DNA from: Sphingobacteriales bacterium
GTDB taxonomy: Bacteria; Bacteroidota; Bacteroidia; Chitinophagales; Chitinophagaceae
Length of the DNA stretch: 64,000 nucleotides
Direction: 5' to 3'
Assembly: GCA_016192105.1 (NCBI GenBank)
Contig: JACPUV010000026.1
Location: forward strand, 186,001-250,000
Shown here piece after piece: positions 32,236-40,881 of this stretch; the first letter of the stretch is position 1, and each line of letters begins with the position of its first letter. The position numbers and the translations under genes are program-made. A model generated the notes under the pieces. It was not told the DNA's origin and searched no databases. It was given only the letters and a program-made list of their open reading frames with translations.

Positions 32236-32799
32236 TCAAACTTCCTCTTCCTCTCCGGCTATACCTTCTTCACCCGTTCCCACATCCTCCCCTTCCTCAT
32301 TTTTCTCGGCAAATCCCTCCCCCACCTGGGTAAGATCATATTTCTCTTCAATATCCGCAAACTTTTCACCCAGCAGTCCCTTGGTGCCATACTGGCTCGG
32401 GGCAATACCCTCGGTCCTTACCACGGCCGGGTAACTGATCTTGGGATTCTCTTCTTTGGATACATTGATCAGTTCTACCAGGAAACTCCAGTTCTTATTG
32501 AAATCATACAGGTATATAAAGCGCTGGTTGGGATCCCGTATCTCGGAACCAATGCTGGTTTCTTCCATAATCAGCGGCTCCGCTTTGTACTCCTTATCGT
32601 ATTTCTCGATGGAGATCTCCCTTCCCCTCAGCCAGTGATCATTGCTGCGGAAAAAAGTCGCCTTATGCTTATTGTCGAACTCGTATGCTTTCAGGATAAT
32701 CTCGTGCAGTTCCTTAAATGATTGCGTATGACGGATTGCCACATCCCGGTACACACTTTCATCTTCTTCAAAGTAAATCCTGAATTTTAGAATTGCCAT
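32236..32799 (-). CDS. Plasmid pRiA4b ORF-3-like family protein
   Basis: 187-residue protein of the pRiA4b ORF-3/'IS1096 passenger TnpR' family. The core is ILKFRIYFEEDESVYRDVAI, then SFKELHEIILKAYEFDNKHKATFFRSND, a family pattern around a ubiquitin-like fold, and DFNKNWSFLVELINV. The last 40 residues are a strongly acidic, Gly/Glu-rich tail (GEDVGTGEEGIAGEEEE) that is probably disordered. No function is established, and the name should not be read as evidence of a transposon; no inverted repeats or transposase flank it. A TAAATTTG box lies 4 nt before the ATG. Confidence 0.8.
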   Translation of the reverse strand: MAILKFRIYFEEDESVYRDVAIRHTQSFKELHEIILKAYEFDNKHKATFFRSNDHWLRGREISIEKYDKEYKAEPLIMEETSIGSEIRDPNQRFIYLYDFNKNWSFLVELINVSKEENPKISYPAVVRTEGIAPSQYGTKGLLGEKFADIEEKYDLTQVGEGFAEKNEEGEDVGTGEEGIAGEEEEV

Positions 32800-32803
32800 A
32801 CTA

Positions 32804-32811
32804 CAAATTTA
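32804..32811 (-). promoter_or_regulatory. -7 box TAAATTTG for the ORF-3-like gene
   Basis: Exact TAnnTTTG match, minus strand, 4 nt before the ATG. Confidence 0.5.
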
Positions 32812-32847
32812 AGATTTATCGCCGTTGGGAAAACTATTGCGCTTTAA

Positions 32848-34269
32848 TTATTTTACCGGTTGCAGGCCCAGTGAAGCCGCTTTTTCCAGCATAAAAGCAA
32901 ATGCGGCCTCATAGGTATTTGGGATGATTCCATCCAGCATGGCCTCTTTCAGCGCGTCCTTGATGATACCCACCGGTTTGGAGGGGGAAAGCCCGAAGGT
33001 TTCCATGATCAGTTCCCCGGTAACCGGCGGCTGCCAGTTACGGACATGGTCTTTTTCCTCCAGTTCCTTGCAGCGTTGCCGCACCAGTTGAAAATTTTCC
33101 AGGTAACGTTTTACCTTCTGTTTGTTTTTTGATGTGATATCGGCCTCGCACAACATCATCAGGGCTTCGAAATCATCACCGGCATCGAACAGCAGGCGGC
33201 GGATCGCGGAGTCCGTGATATTTTCCTTGGTCAGGCTGATGGGTCGCAGGTGCAGTTCCACCAGCTTCTTAACAAAACGCATTTTTTCATGCTGGGGCAG
33301 CTTGAGCCGGGCGAATATTTTCGGCACCATTCGTCCCCCCACCACTTCATGCCCGTGGAAGGTCCAGCCATGTCCCTCCTCAAAACGTTTGGTTGCGGGC
33401 TTGGCAATATCGTGCAACACAGCGGCCCAGCGCAGCCAGAGATCGGTGGTATGTTGCGAAAGATTGTCCAGTACCTGCAGGGTATGATAAAAATTATCCT
33501 TGTGCCCGAGCCCATCCTTATATTCCGCACCGGCCAGGTCCACCATGGGCGGAAATATTTTTTGCAGCAGGCCGGATTTATACAGCAGGTCAAACCCGGC
33601 AGATGGTTTAGGTGCGAGAATGATCTTATTCAGTTCATCGGTGATGCGTTCCTGGGAAATGATCCGGATCCGGTCAGCCATATCCACGATCCCCTTCCAG
33701 GTTTTATCCTCTATTACAAACCCGAGCTGCGTGGCAAAACGGATGGCCCGCATCATCCGCAGCGGATCATCACTGAATGTCTGCGCCGGTTCCAGGGGTG
33801 TCCGGATCGTTTTATTTTCCAGGTCTTTCAATCCATCAAAGGGATCGGTCAGTTTCCCGAAATCGCCGGTATTGAGACTGATCGTAAGGGCATTGATGGT
33901 GAAATCGCGACGGTCCTGGTCATCGGTGATTGTACCGGGTTCCACTGCCGGTTTGCGGGAATGAGCCTGGTAACTTTCCCTGCGGGCGCCCACAAATTCG
34001 AGATCAAAATCCCTGTCGATCCGGATATGCGCCGTACCGAAATTTTTAAAATAATCCACTTGCGGTATGGGGCTGAAACGATCCGCCACCGCATGAGCAA
34101 GGGCGATTCCGTCTCCCAGGCAGACAAAATCCGCATCCTTTGTTTCCCGCCCCAGCAGTTTATCCCGCACAAAGCCACCGATAAGATATACCGGCATCCC
34201 CAGGCCTTCCGCCGCCTGGCTGATCTTCCTGAAAACAAAGAGTTCCTTTTCTGAACAGGGAATGGTCAT
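32848..34269 (-). CDS. cca: tRNA nucleotidyltransferase / poly(A) polymerase family with HD domain
   Basis: 473-residue protein that adds or repairs the 3' CCA of tRNAs. N-terminal class II nucleotidyltransferase: GGFVRDKLLGR (phosphate loop), DADFVCLGDG with the two catalytic Asp, RRESYQAHSRKP, DDQDRRDFTINAL and FSDDPLRMMRAIRFA. The C-terminal half has an HD motif (LHDIAKPATKRF) and an HGHEVVG segment, so a phosphohydrolase activity is possible. Start at MTIPCS; a GTG two codons upstream overlaps the last base of the promoter box, so it is rejected. With a TATTTTTG box 5 nt away the transcript is almost leaderless. tRNA genes in this genome lack CCA, at least for the one in this window, so the enzyme is needed. 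Confidence 0.95.
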   Translation of the reverse strand: MTIPCSEKELFVFRKISQAAEGLGMPVYLIGGFVRDKLLGRETKDADFVCLGDGIALAHAVADRFSPIPQVDYFKNFGTAHIRIDRDFDLEFVGARRESYQAHSRKPAVEPGTITDDQDRRDFTINALTISLNTGDFGKLTDPFDGLKDLENKTIRTPLEPAQTFSDDPLRMMRAIRFATQLGFVIEDKTWKGIVDMADRIRIISQERITDELNKIILAPKPSAGFDLLYKSGLLQKIFPPMVDLAGAEYKDGLGHKDNFYHTLQVLDNLSQHTTDLWLRWAAVLHDIAKPATKRFEEGHGWTFHGHEVVGGRMVPKIFARLKLPQHEKMRFVKKLVELHLRPISLTKENITDSAIRRLLFDAGDDFEALMMLCEADITSKNKQKVKRYLENFQLVRQRCKELEEKDHVRNWQPPVTGELIMETFGLSPSKPVGIIKDALKEAMLDGIIPNTYEAAFAFMLEKAASLGLQPVK

Positions 34270-34274
34270 AGGCA

Positions 34275-34282
34275 CAAAAATA
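34275..34282 (-). promoter_or_regulatory. -7 box TATTTTTG for cca
   Basis: Exact TAnnTTTG match, minus strand, 5 nt before the ATG. Confidence 0.55.
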
Positions 34283-34364
34283 CCATAGTAATGGCAAATA
34301 TGCGGAATTGATGGAGGTGGAAAATAGTTAAAGCCTGCTTTCTCTTTCCCGGTTACAAGCTGTT

Positions 34365-35378
34365 TCAGCCTTCGTATGAGCCGGCATTCAATGAGGCCAG
34401 CAACTGTTCATCCCGGATCTTTAATGCGCAATGAAAATGAGCCGCCGGGCAGGCTTTTTTTCCATGTAATCCGCAGGGCCGGCAGGAAAGAGCCTCTTCC
34501 GTCTGAACAATATATTTCCGGTCAGACAGGGGGCCAAAACCAAAAGAAGGTAAGGTGGAGCAATAAACGGCAGTAACCGGTGCATTCACCGCAGAGGCAA
34601 AATGCATCGGGGCCGAATCATTCACATAATTCATCAGGGCATCCCGCTGAAGGGCGGCCGACTCGAGGAAATTATAGTGACCACAGAGGTTGTGGACAGA
34701 AGGATGAATGCTGTTACTGCGGATCCATTCTGACAGCTCAGCATCTCCGGGACCGCCGATAAGATAAACGTTTACTGTATGTGGTACCTTATCCAGGAAG
34801 GAAATCCATTTGGAAGCGGGATATTGTTTGGTAAACCACACCGAAGCAGGCGCCACCACGATATAAGGTTTTGCTTTGAGTCCTGCTACTTTCCCCTCCG
34901 CTTCAGGCGAAGGATACAAACAGGGCCGGGCCGGGGTGGTATCCGCCAGGTGACTGATCAGCAACTGGTTCCTGTCCACTTCATGCAGGGGATGTTCAGG
35001 TGTGCCAATGATATGTTTTACGCGGTGGGTGAATAAGAAACTAAACGGGTTTTTAGTAAACCCGATCTTCATTTTAGCTTTCGAAAAAGCAGTGAGGAAA
35101 CCGGTAGCCGCAAAGCGCTGCACATTGATCACGGCATCATACCGGGTCTTTCGTACGGCTGCCGTTAATTTCAGGAGGTTGGAAATTTTATTTTTCTTTT
35201 TGTCCCAGACCAGCAACTGGTTGATAAAAGGGTGCCCCTCCAATAATCCTTCGTTTCCCCTGCGCAGCAGGAAATCGATTTTCGCAGCAGGATCCTGTGC
35301 ATGCAATTTTTCAATGATCGCGGTAGCGAGCACCACATCTCCGATAAAAGCCGTCTGGATAACCAGGAATTTCCGCAT
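34365..35378 (-). CDS. Glycosyltransferase family 9 (heptosyltransferase-like)
   Basis: 337-residue GT9 enzyme of the GT-B fold, normally transferring heptose or related sugars in LPS core biosynthesis from the cytoplasmic face. N-terminal FLVIQTAFIGDVVLATAIIEKL and DAVINVQRFAATGFL, C-terminal PYIVVAPASVWFTKQYPASKW and the nucleotide-sugar side VYLIGGPGDAE with NDSAPMHFASAVNAPVTAVYCST, all classical for the family. It follows tsaC by 23 nt in a minus-strand operon with a GT4 enzyme upstream, and has a TAGTTTTG box 7 nt before the start, so it may also be transcribed separately. The sugar is unknown. Confidence 0.92.
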   Translation of the reverse strand: MRKFLVIQTAFIGDVVLATAIIEKLHAQDPAAKIDFLLRRGNEGLLEGHPFINQLLVWDKKKNKISNLLKLTAAVRKTRYDAVINVQRFAATGFLTAFSKAKMKIGFTKNPFSFLFTHRVKHIIGTPEHPLHEVDRNQLLISHLADTTPARPCLYPSPEAEGKVAGLKAKPYIVVAPASVWFTKQYPASKWISFLDKVPHTVNVYLIGGPGDAELSEWIRSNSIHPSVHNLCGHYNFLESAALQRDALMNYVNDSAPMHFASAVNAPVTAVYCSTLPSFGFGPLSDRKYIVQTEEALSCRPCGLHGKKACPAAHFHCALKIRDEQLLASLNAGSYEG

Positions 35379-35401
35379 AAAAGGGCAAAACTAAGTAATT
35401 G

Positions 35402-35977
35402 TCAGGGACGGAGGATGGTCTGTGTTCCGTTCCGGTTCCACTTCACTACCGCCGAAGGCTGCCGCGAAGCGAGATCGTTCCTGCGGTAGTTCACTGTGTA
35501 ATCCACCCCCGCGATCACCGCAGCTGAGATCTCCGTAAAATTGGCCGGGGCCGGCGAGCCCGAGATATTGGCCGAAGTGGAAACAAGGGGGCGGCCCAGT
35601 CGCCTGATCAGGTGCCGGCAGAATTCATCTTTCACCAGCCGGATGCCGATACTGCCGTCTTCATTTACCAGGTTGGCCGGTAATCCCAATGCTCCGTCAA
35701 AAACCAGGGTGGTTGGTTTTTCCAGTTCTTCGAGGTAGTCAAATACCGCCGGGTCCGGGGCAGCCACATAGTGCAAGAGGGAACGTTCATCCGCCAGCAA
35801 TATGATCATGCTCCGCTGCTCCTCGCGTTGTTTTAGCTGATACACCCGCTCCACGGCTTTTTCATTGGTGGCATCGCAACCAATCCCCCAGATCGTATCG
35901 GTGGGATACAAGATCAGCCCGCCATTGCGCAGTACAGCGAGACAAGGTTCAATATCCTGTTCAAAATCTACCAGCAT
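35402..35977 (-). CDS. tsaC: L-threonylcarbamoyladenylate synthase (TsaC/Sua5/YwlC family)
   Basis: 191-residue enzyme that makes threonylcarbamoyl-AMP from Thr, bicarbonate and ATP for t6A37 of tRNA. The YrdC/Sua5 core is intact: GGLILYPTDTIWGIGCDATN, VERVYQLKQREEQRSMIILLAD with the conserved KxR-type motif, LEKPTTLVFDGALGLP and LVSTSANISGSPAPANF. A C-terminal Sua5 domain is absent, as in the short TsaC type. It starts inside the 3' end of the GT4 gene (10-nt overlap) and is followed by GT9, so a tRNA-modification gene is embedded in a glycan operon. Confidence 0.95.
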   Translation of the reverse strand: MLVDFEQDIEPCLAVLRNGGLILYPTDTIWGIGCDATNEKAVERVYQLKQREEQRSMIILLADERSLLHYVAAPDPAVFDYLEELEKPTTLVFDGALGLPANLVNEDGSIGIRLVKDEFCRHLIRRLGRPLVSTSANISGSPAPANFTEISAAVIAGVDYTVNYRRNDLASRQPSAVVKWNRNGTQTILRP

Positions 35978-37119
35978 TCTTTATATACCTCCATGACCGC
36001 CGCAGCAGATTTTTGCGGCGTGAATTGTTTTGCATGTTCCAAACCTGTTGCCCGCATTTGTGCAGCAAAGGCTTTATCCTCATAAATCGTTTTCATACCT
36101 GTCGCGATCTCATCCGCGCTGGCCGGATCCACATAATAAGAGCCGGGGCCACCCGTTTCCGGCATACAGGAACTATTTGAAGTAATCACGGGCAACTGGC
36201 TCCAAAGCGCTTCGAGGACCGGGATACCGAATCCCTCAAAAAAAGATGGATAGATCATCGCGATGGCCGACTGGTAAATAGCGGGAAAGACGCTTGCCCT
36301 GCGGAATGCGGCTGACTGTTTTGCTTTTTCGGTCGCAGACAGAAAGATCACTTTTTTCTCCAGCCCGTTTTGCCGGAGATAATCCATGACCTGCAATTTG
36401 TATTGCTCCCCGTCCCCGATCACCACCAGGGGGATATTCAAATCGTGGCGTAACAGGAACAGGGCTTTGCAGATATTCAGCAGGTTCTTTCGCCCGATCA
36501 GGGAACCCACATACAGGAAATATTCATCCGGCAATCCGAATTCCTTTTTAACCGCCGCTTTCTCCTCCCCGCTCAACCGGGTACCGAATGAAGGGTTGCA
36601 GCTTTGGTAACAGACCCGGATCTTTTCTTCGGGTGTGTGGTAGAAATGCATGATATCCCTTTTCGTCTGCCCACTGATGGCGATGACCCGGTCGGCCTGG
36701 TCACAGGCATAACGGAATTTCCGCCGGTAGGTCTTTACATCAAAGAAACCGTATTGTTCGGGGAAACGTTCATGGATAAGGTCATGGATGGTCACCACGG
36801 TTTTTATACCGGTTGACCGGATACCCACCGGTATTTCGTGACTGAGACCATGATACAGGTCAATTTTCAAACGCCGGAGATCTTTTTTTACCCGGCTGCT
36901 TCGCCAGGCCGAAGGAAATAATCTATTGAATATTCCCGCCGGCTGCACTTCCTGTAAATGAGGACCGATAAGGGAAAAAGAGGAAGAGGCTTTTGGATTG
37001 AACAGGTAGTATTCGTGTTCCGGGAAATAGTCCGCCAGGGAACGAACGAGGGTTCTGCTGTAATGTCCCAGCCCGGTACCATTATGAAATGCCCGTTTAG
37101 CGTCAAAGCCAATGTTCAT
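35968..37119 (-). CDS. Glycosyltransferase family 4 (GT1-type)
   Basis: 383-residue retaining GT-B glycosyltransferase. N-terminal MNIGFDAKRAFHNGTGLGHYSR and LYHGLSHEIPVG form the acceptor domain; the C-terminal donor domain has YFLYVGSLIGRKNL, VVIGDGEQY and the EX7E element in YPSFFEGFGIPVLEALWSQLPV. Used for cell-surface polysaccharide, LPS or glycoprotein assembly; the substrate cannot be read from sequence. First gene of the GT4-tsaC-GT9 operon; TATCTTTG box 4 nt before the ATG. Confidence 0.92.
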   Translation of the reverse strand: MNIGFDAKRAFHNGTGLGHYSRTLVRSLADYFPEHEYYLFNPKASSSFSLIGPHLQEVQPAGIFNRLFPSAWRSSRVKKDLRRLKIDLYHGLSHEIPVGIRSTGIKTVVTIHDLIHERFPEQYGFFDVKTYRRKFRYACDQADRVIAISGQTKRDIMHFYHTPEEKIRVCYQSCNPSFGTRLSGEEKAAVKKEFGLPDEYFLYVGSLIGRKNLLNICKALFLLRHDLNIPLVVIGDGEQYKLQVMDYLRQNGLEKKVIFLSATEKAKQSAAFRRASVFPAIYQSAIAMIYPSFFEGFGIPVLEALWSQLPVITSNSSCMPETGGPGSYYVDPASADEIATGMKTIYEDKAFAAQMRATGLEHAKQFTPQKSAAAVMEVYKECW

Positions 37120-37123
37120 TTGG

Positions 37124-37131
37124 CAAAGATA
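37124..37131 (-). promoter_or_regulatory. -7 box TATCTTTG for the GT4-tsaC-GT9 operon
   Basis: Exact TAnnTTTG match, minus strand, 4 nt from the start codon. Confidence 0.55.
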
Positions 37132-37277
37132 GTTCCCGGGTTTGGAAGAGAGGAAGACCGGCAGCCGATACGCAGCATCTTTAAAACAGCAGCCTGATCC
37201 AAAACTTCCCGGTTTAAGGGTTTACCAACTAAGAAACTTTCCCGGTTTCCGACTATTTTCGCAGCAAAATCAACATC

Positions 37278-38084
37278 ATGAAAGAACTGATACTGGAAGC
37301 CTGGGGGAACCGGGAATTATTAAAGGAAAGCAAATACAGTGATACTGTGCGTGCAGTGATTGAAGAAGTGGACAAGGGCCGGTTGCGGGTGGCAGAACCG
37401 GGAGGATCCGGATGGGTGGTCAATGAATGGGTAAAACAGGCGATCCTGATGTATTTCGGGATCCAGCAAATGCAGACCTGGGACCTGGCCCCCTTTGAGT
37501 TTTACGACAAAATGCTTCTCAAGAAAAATTATAAAGAACTTAGCGTAAGAGCTGTGCCCCATGCTGTTGCGAGATACGGTTCCTACCTGGCAAAGAATGT
37601 GGTACTGATGCCTTCTTATGTAAATATTGGAGCTTATGTGGACGAAGGAACCATGGTGGATACCTGGGCCACAGTGGGCAGTTGTGCCCAGGTCGGCAAG
37701 GGAGTGCACCTGAGCGGCGGGGTTGGAATCGGCGGGGTGCTGGAGCCCCTGCAGGCCTCCCCGGTGATTATTGAAGACGGTTGTTTTATCGGCAGCCGCT
37801 GTATCGTGGTAGAGGGGGTGATCGTGGAAAAAGAAGCCGTGCTGGGCGCCAATGTGGTGCTGACCCAGTCCACCAAGATCATAGATGTAAGCGGACCCGT
37901 GGCATTTGAAATGAGGGGAAGAGTACCCGCCCGCAGCGTGGTGATCCCGGGATCTTATACCAAAAAATTCCCGGCCGGTGAATATGGCGTGGGTTGCGCC
38001 CTGATCATCGGGCAGCGGAAACCGAGTACGGATCTGAAGACCAGTTTGAATGATGCGCTGAGAGATTTTAATGTTTCTGTTTAA
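37278..38084 (+). CDS. dapD: 2,3,4,5-tetrahydropyridine-2,6-dicarboxylate N-succinyltransferase
   Basis: 268-residue DapD: succinylates tetrahydrodipicolinate in the succinylase branch of lysine/meso-DAP synthesis. N-terminal ILEAWGNRELL and VIEEVDKGRLRVAEP, substrate-binding VNEWVKQAILMYF, then the left-handed beta-helix of hexapeptide repeats (VNIGAYVDEGTMVDTWATVG, GVHLSGGVGIGGVLEPLQ, GCFIGSRCIVVEGVIV). Full length. Together with dapB in this window it serves precursors of peptidoglycan. A TATTTTCG box (one mismatch) lies 16 nt before the ATG. Confidence 0.97.
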   Translation: MKELILEAWGNRELLKESKYSDTVRAVIEEVDKGRLRVAEPGGSGWVVNEWVKQAILMYFGIQQMQTWDLAPFEFYDKMLLKKNYKELSVRAVPHAVARYGSYLAKNVVLMPSYVNIGAYVDEGTMVDTWATVGSCAQVGKGVHLSGGVGIGGVLEPLQASPVIIEDGCFIGSRCIVVEGVIVEKEAVLGANVVLTQSTKIIDVSGPVAFEMRGRVPARSVVIPGSYTKKFPAGEYGVGCALIIGQRKPSTDLKTSLNDALRDFNVSV

Positions 38085-38104
38085 GAAAAATTGATTTCAT
38101 TCCC

Positions 38105-38112
38105 TATATTTG
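38105..38112 (+). promoter_or_regulatory. -7 box TATATTTG for tRNA-Leu
   Basis: Exact TAnnTTTG match 14 nt upstream of the first base of the tRNA. Confidence 0.6.
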
Positions 38113-38126
38113 CAACCCCAATTGAT

Positions 38127-38210
38127 GCCCGGGTGGCGAAATTGGTAGACGCACCGTCTTCAGGTGGCGGCGTTCGAAAGGATGTGCTGGTTCGAATCCA
38201 GTCCCGGGCA
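38127..38210 (+). tRNA. tRNA-Leu (anticodon CAG)
   Basis: 84-nt class II tRNA. Acceptor stem GCCCGGG / CCCGGGC with discriminator A, D-loop TTGGTAGAC, anticodon stem CCGTC/GGCGG around the loop TTCAGGT (anticodon CAG, reads CUG), a long variable arm and T-arm with TTCGAAT. The 3' CCA is not encoded. Confidence 0.97.
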
Positions 38211-38219
38211 CTTCACTGG

Positions 38220-38252
38220 ATTGGCTCCCAAAAAAGGGAGCCAATTTTTTTT
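38220..38252 (+). terminator. Rho-independent terminator after tRNA-Leu
   Basis: Perfect 10-bp stem ATTGGCTCCC / GGGAGCCAAT with a 6-A loop and eight T. Confidence 0.93.
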
Positions 38253-38509
38253 AGAACCACCGTAACACTTGTCTGTACTGCATATCAGGGCAGGCACCTC
38301 GTTAACTCGTTTGGATAGATCACACTGTTTAGCTCTCCCAATAATTCCTTCAGCCTAAAATTCACATAATACTTCAATACAAATTAGGCCCTCAATGCAA
38401 CGAAAACCTGATCTGTTTTTTGGCTCCTGTGTGCCTTTTTGTAAACCACTATTTAAGGTTAACGCCAGTAATTCAACTTCGGAATAAATAAGAGAGGATA
38501 GCGCCAATA
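38253..38509. other. Intergenic region after tRNA-Leu terminator
   Basis: About 260 bases, somewhat more AT-rich than neighbouring genes. I see no gene, repeat or integrase attachment duplication; the tRNA 3' end is not repeated nearby. Confidence 0.5.
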
Positions 38510-39490
38510 TCAAACCAACAGTAAACTGCACCCCCGCAGATCGCTCCCGTCCACCCGGCCCAGCACTTCAAAACTTCCGTCCGCCCGGCATTTCCCCGCA
38601 TCATCAGTGGCTATAAAGGCGCAGGAATGCAGGTTCGCGAGGTCAATAATATTGATGATCCCGGATCCTGTCTCCAGTACCCGGAAGGGATCTTCTTCAT
38701 CCCTTACCAGCACTTTCATCCAGGGCGGGCAGCGAAAGACACCACTCCCGGTTGAATAGGCCTGGGATAATAATTCCGTCATCCCGTATTCGGAATGCAC
38801 GGCATCCACCGAAAAGGATTTTTGCAACAGCGCATGTACTTCCGGCCGGATCATTTCTTCCCGGCGGCCCTTCATGCCCCCTGTCTCCATAAGGATCGTA
38901 TGCTTCAGCGGCAGGGAATACTGCGCGGCAAAATCAAGCAGGGCATAGGTGACGCCGATCAGCAGGGTGGCCTGCCCATCCTGTTCCAGTTGCCGCAATA
39001 CCTTATACAATTTCGCATAGTCCCCCGCGTAAAAACCGCTCTGGGGATGCCCGCTTTTTTTTACCAACTGATCCACCATATACACCAGGGATGAATGCCC
39101 CCTCTCCAGGTAGGAAGGCAGCAGCCCGAGCAGGCAATAGCGGCTGACCGGCCCGTAAACCAGCTCAAAACCGCGGGTAAAACTTTCTTCATAAACCGAC
39201 AGGTCTTTTACGAGGTGGCGACTGCTGACCATCCCGGTCGTACCACTGCTTTCAAAAATGGCGGCTGGCTTAAAGTCACCGGTCTGAACCGCCCTCGATT
39301 TAAAAAACCGGACGGGCAGGAAGGGAATTTGGGTGATGGAGCGCACCGCAACCGGATCCACCCCCAGGGTCCTTATAAATTCCCCGTAAACGGCATTCAT
39401 CCTGCACTGCTCCCGGAAGATCGCCAGTGCAAGCGGTTCAAATTCAGCGGAACTGATCCCCAAAATTTTATGATTCCCTTGTTCCGGCAT
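38510..39490 (-). CDS. LuxE/PaaK-type acyl-protein synthetase-like adenylate-forming enzyme
   Basis: 326 residues of the LuxE (acyl-protein synthetase) type within the ANL-like adenylating enzymes. The P-loop-like FESSGTTGMVSSRH at about 82-95 binds ATP, TILMETGGMKGRREE and HSEYGMTELLSQAYS are the LuxE signatures, and the C-terminal GSGIINIIDLANLHSCAFIATDD segment holds the hinge. Related proteins in Bacteroidota are annotated as acyltransferases and probably activate an acyl group and pass it to a carrier or protein Cys. No luxC/D genes are near, so it is not for bioluminescence. Transcribed away from the lipoprotein gene 53 nt apart. Confidence 0.85.
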   Translation of the reverse strand: MPEQGNHKILGISSAEFEPLALAIFREQCRMNAVYGEFIRTLGVDPVAVRSITQIPFLPVRFFKSRAVQTGDFKPAAIFESSGTTGMVSSRHLVKDLSVYEESFTRGFELVYGPVSRYCLLGLLPSYLERGHSSLVYMVDQLVKKSGHPQSGFYAGDYAKLYKVLRQLEQDGQATLLIGVTYALLDFAAQYSLPLKHTILMETGGMKGRREEMIRPEVHALLQKSFSVDAVHSEYGMTELLSQAYSTGSGVFRCPPWMKVLVRDEEDPFRVLETGSGIINIIDLANLHSCAFIATDDAGKCRADGSFEVLGRVDGSDLRGCSLLLV

Positions 39491-39515
39491 TCCTTTTTTA
39501 TCTCCCCGAAAATGG

Positions 39516-39523
39516 TAAATTTG
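39516..39523 (+). promoter_or_regulatory. -7 box TAAATTTG for the lipoprotein gene
   Basis: Exact TAnnTTTG match 20 nt before the ATG. Confidence 0.5.
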
Positions 39524-39543
39524 TTTTAACCTAAATAAAGCGC

Positions 39544-39999
39544 ATGAAAAACCTTGTTTGGCTGTTCCTGCTGTTGACGGTACTTGTGGTCGCCTGCAAC
39601 AAAGATAAGTTTACCACGGAACCTAAGGTGGAAGTGAAATCCATTTCTCCCGGAACGGTTTCCAGCGGCGATGTGATCAGCCTGAGAGCGGAGTACACCG
39701 ATGACGAAGGTGACCTGGATTCCACCTATGTCGTTTACAAATGGTACGATGGCACAACAGTGGTTTTGTCAGATACCTTCCGTTTCCCCGTTGACGCCCT
39801 CAACCTGCCACCAAAACTCCGGCAGGCCGAAATGTTTGTGCAATTTGAATACAATACCAATAATCACCCTGACCTGATGCCGCTCTCCGGTGTTTCCCTG
39901 CGGGATACCACGGCCAGTTTCGGATTGCTGCTGATTGATAAGGCCAAACACCGGAGCAATTACAGCGAATCCGCGAAGATCAGGCTTAAGAAACCCTGA
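39544..39999 (+). CDS. Small lipoprotein of unknown function
   Basis: 151 residues: signal peptide with lipobox LVVAC (Cys18), then a beta-sandwich-like region starting VEVKSISPGTVSSGDVISLRAEYTDDEGD and YVVYKWYDGTTVVLSDTFRFP, resembling a single Ig/PKD-type domain, and a Lys/Arg-rich end. Probably an outer-membrane-anchored binding or structural protein. It is followed at 6 nt by a UbiA-like gene, so the two likely form an operon, although no functional link is obvious. Family not recognised. Confidence 0.75.
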   Translation: MKNLVWLFLLLTVLVVACNKDKFTTEPKVEVKSISPGTVSSGDVISLRAEYTDDEGDLDSTYVVYKWYDGTTVVLSDTFRFPVDALNLPPKLRQAEMFVQFEYNTNNHPDLMPLSGVSLRDTTASFGLLLIDKAKHRSNYSESAKIRLKKP

Positions 40000-40005
40000 G
40001 CCCTC

Positions 40006-40851
40006 TTGAAACGGATCAGCACCTGCCTGCATTTTTTTGTTTACAGTAACCTGTTTGTTGCTGCCTGCGCCGCCCTGATGACCACCCAGGTTTATCTCCT
40101 GTTACAAAACAGCAGCGCCTTCACTCCCTTTACGGGATTCGTTTTCTTTTCCACCTTGTGCAGTTATAGTTTTCACTGGTACCTCACCGGTCCTTCCGCC
40201 GTGGCTTCCCAACGGATTCACTGGCTGGAACGAAACCGGTCTGTACATATCCTGTTCTTCTTCGTTGGACTGGCCGGCAGTATTTATTTTCTCCGGTTTT
40301 TTCTTCCTTACTGGATATGGATCGGGGGTGCCCTGGCAGCTACTTTTCTCTACTCTGCTCCCAAGATCCCGAATCAGTACCTGCGGCAATTGCGGAAAGC
40401 CGCCCTGGGTAAAACGATCTTCCTGGCGGCTGTCTGGACCTATGTCAGCACGGTACTGCCGGTTATTATCGCCGGGCAGCAGTGGGAAACCCGGCACAGC
40501 CTGTTCACCATCAGCCGGTATTTTTTTGTGTATGCGGTTTGTATTCTTTTTGACTACCGCGACCGGGCCGATGACAGGGCCGCCGGGATCCGGAGCCTGA
40601 TTACATTCCTGAGTGAAGAAAATATCCGGAAGCTTTTTATTTTTTCCCTGCTTGTATTTTGCGGGGCCACGCTGGCGCTTTTACACTACCATTTCAGGCT
40701 GACCGATATCCTGCTCTTACTGGCCCCCGGTTTCATACTGGCCCTGCTTTACCGGAAAGCCACCCATGATTTCGGGGATATGCTGTACTATTTCGTGCTG
40801 GACGGCTTGCTTGCCTTTTCTTCCCTGCTGACTTTATTCACCCGTATTTAA
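40006..40851 (+). CDS. UbiA-like integral membrane protein (TTG start)
   Basis: 281-residue polytopic membrane protein with eight or nine hydrophobic segments. A UbiA-type second Asp motif, FDYRDRADDRAAGIRSL, is at about residues 182-198; the expected first NDxxDxxxD motif is not visible in the first 80 residues, where CSYSFHWYLTG stands in its place. The group is found in Bacteroidota without an assigned substrate. It could be a prenyltransferase of altered chemistry or a non-catalytic relative. Starts at TTG (6 nt after the lipoprotein stop); no ATG is nearby. Confidence 0.65.
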   Translation: MKRISTCLHFFVYSNLFVAACAALMTTQVYLLLQNSSAFTPFTGFVFFSTLCSYSFHWYLTGPSAVASQRIHWLERNRSVHILFFFVGLAGSIYFLRFFLPYWIWIGGALAATFLYSAPKIPNQYLRQLRKAALGKTIFLAAVWTYVSTVLPVIIAGQQWETRHSLFTISRYFFVYAVCILFDYRDRADDRAAGIRSLITFLSEENIRKLFIFSLLVFCGATLALLHYHFRLTDILLLLAPGFILALLYRKATHDFGDMLYYFVLDGLLAFSSLLTLFTRI

Positions 40852-40852
40852 T

Positions 40853-40860
40853 TATTTTTG
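40853..40860 (+). promoter_or_regulatory. -7 box TATTTTTG for the M42 peptidase operon
   Basis: Exact TAnnTTTG match right after the UbiA-like stop codon and 21 nt before the M42 ATG. Confidence 0.6.
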
Positions 40861-40881
40861 AGCCCGGATAATCAATGAATC

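Noticed and set aside
32236..32799. 'IS1096 passenger TnpR' label read as a mobile element
   Set aside because: No transposase, no inverted repeats and no target duplication; the family name is historical.
33250..34254. 334-codon plus-strand open frame over cca
   Set aside because: Antisense shadow; no signal, motif or promoter.
38091..38318. 75-codon plus-strand open frame over tRNA-Leu
   Set aside because: It reads through the tRNA and its terminator; not a gene.
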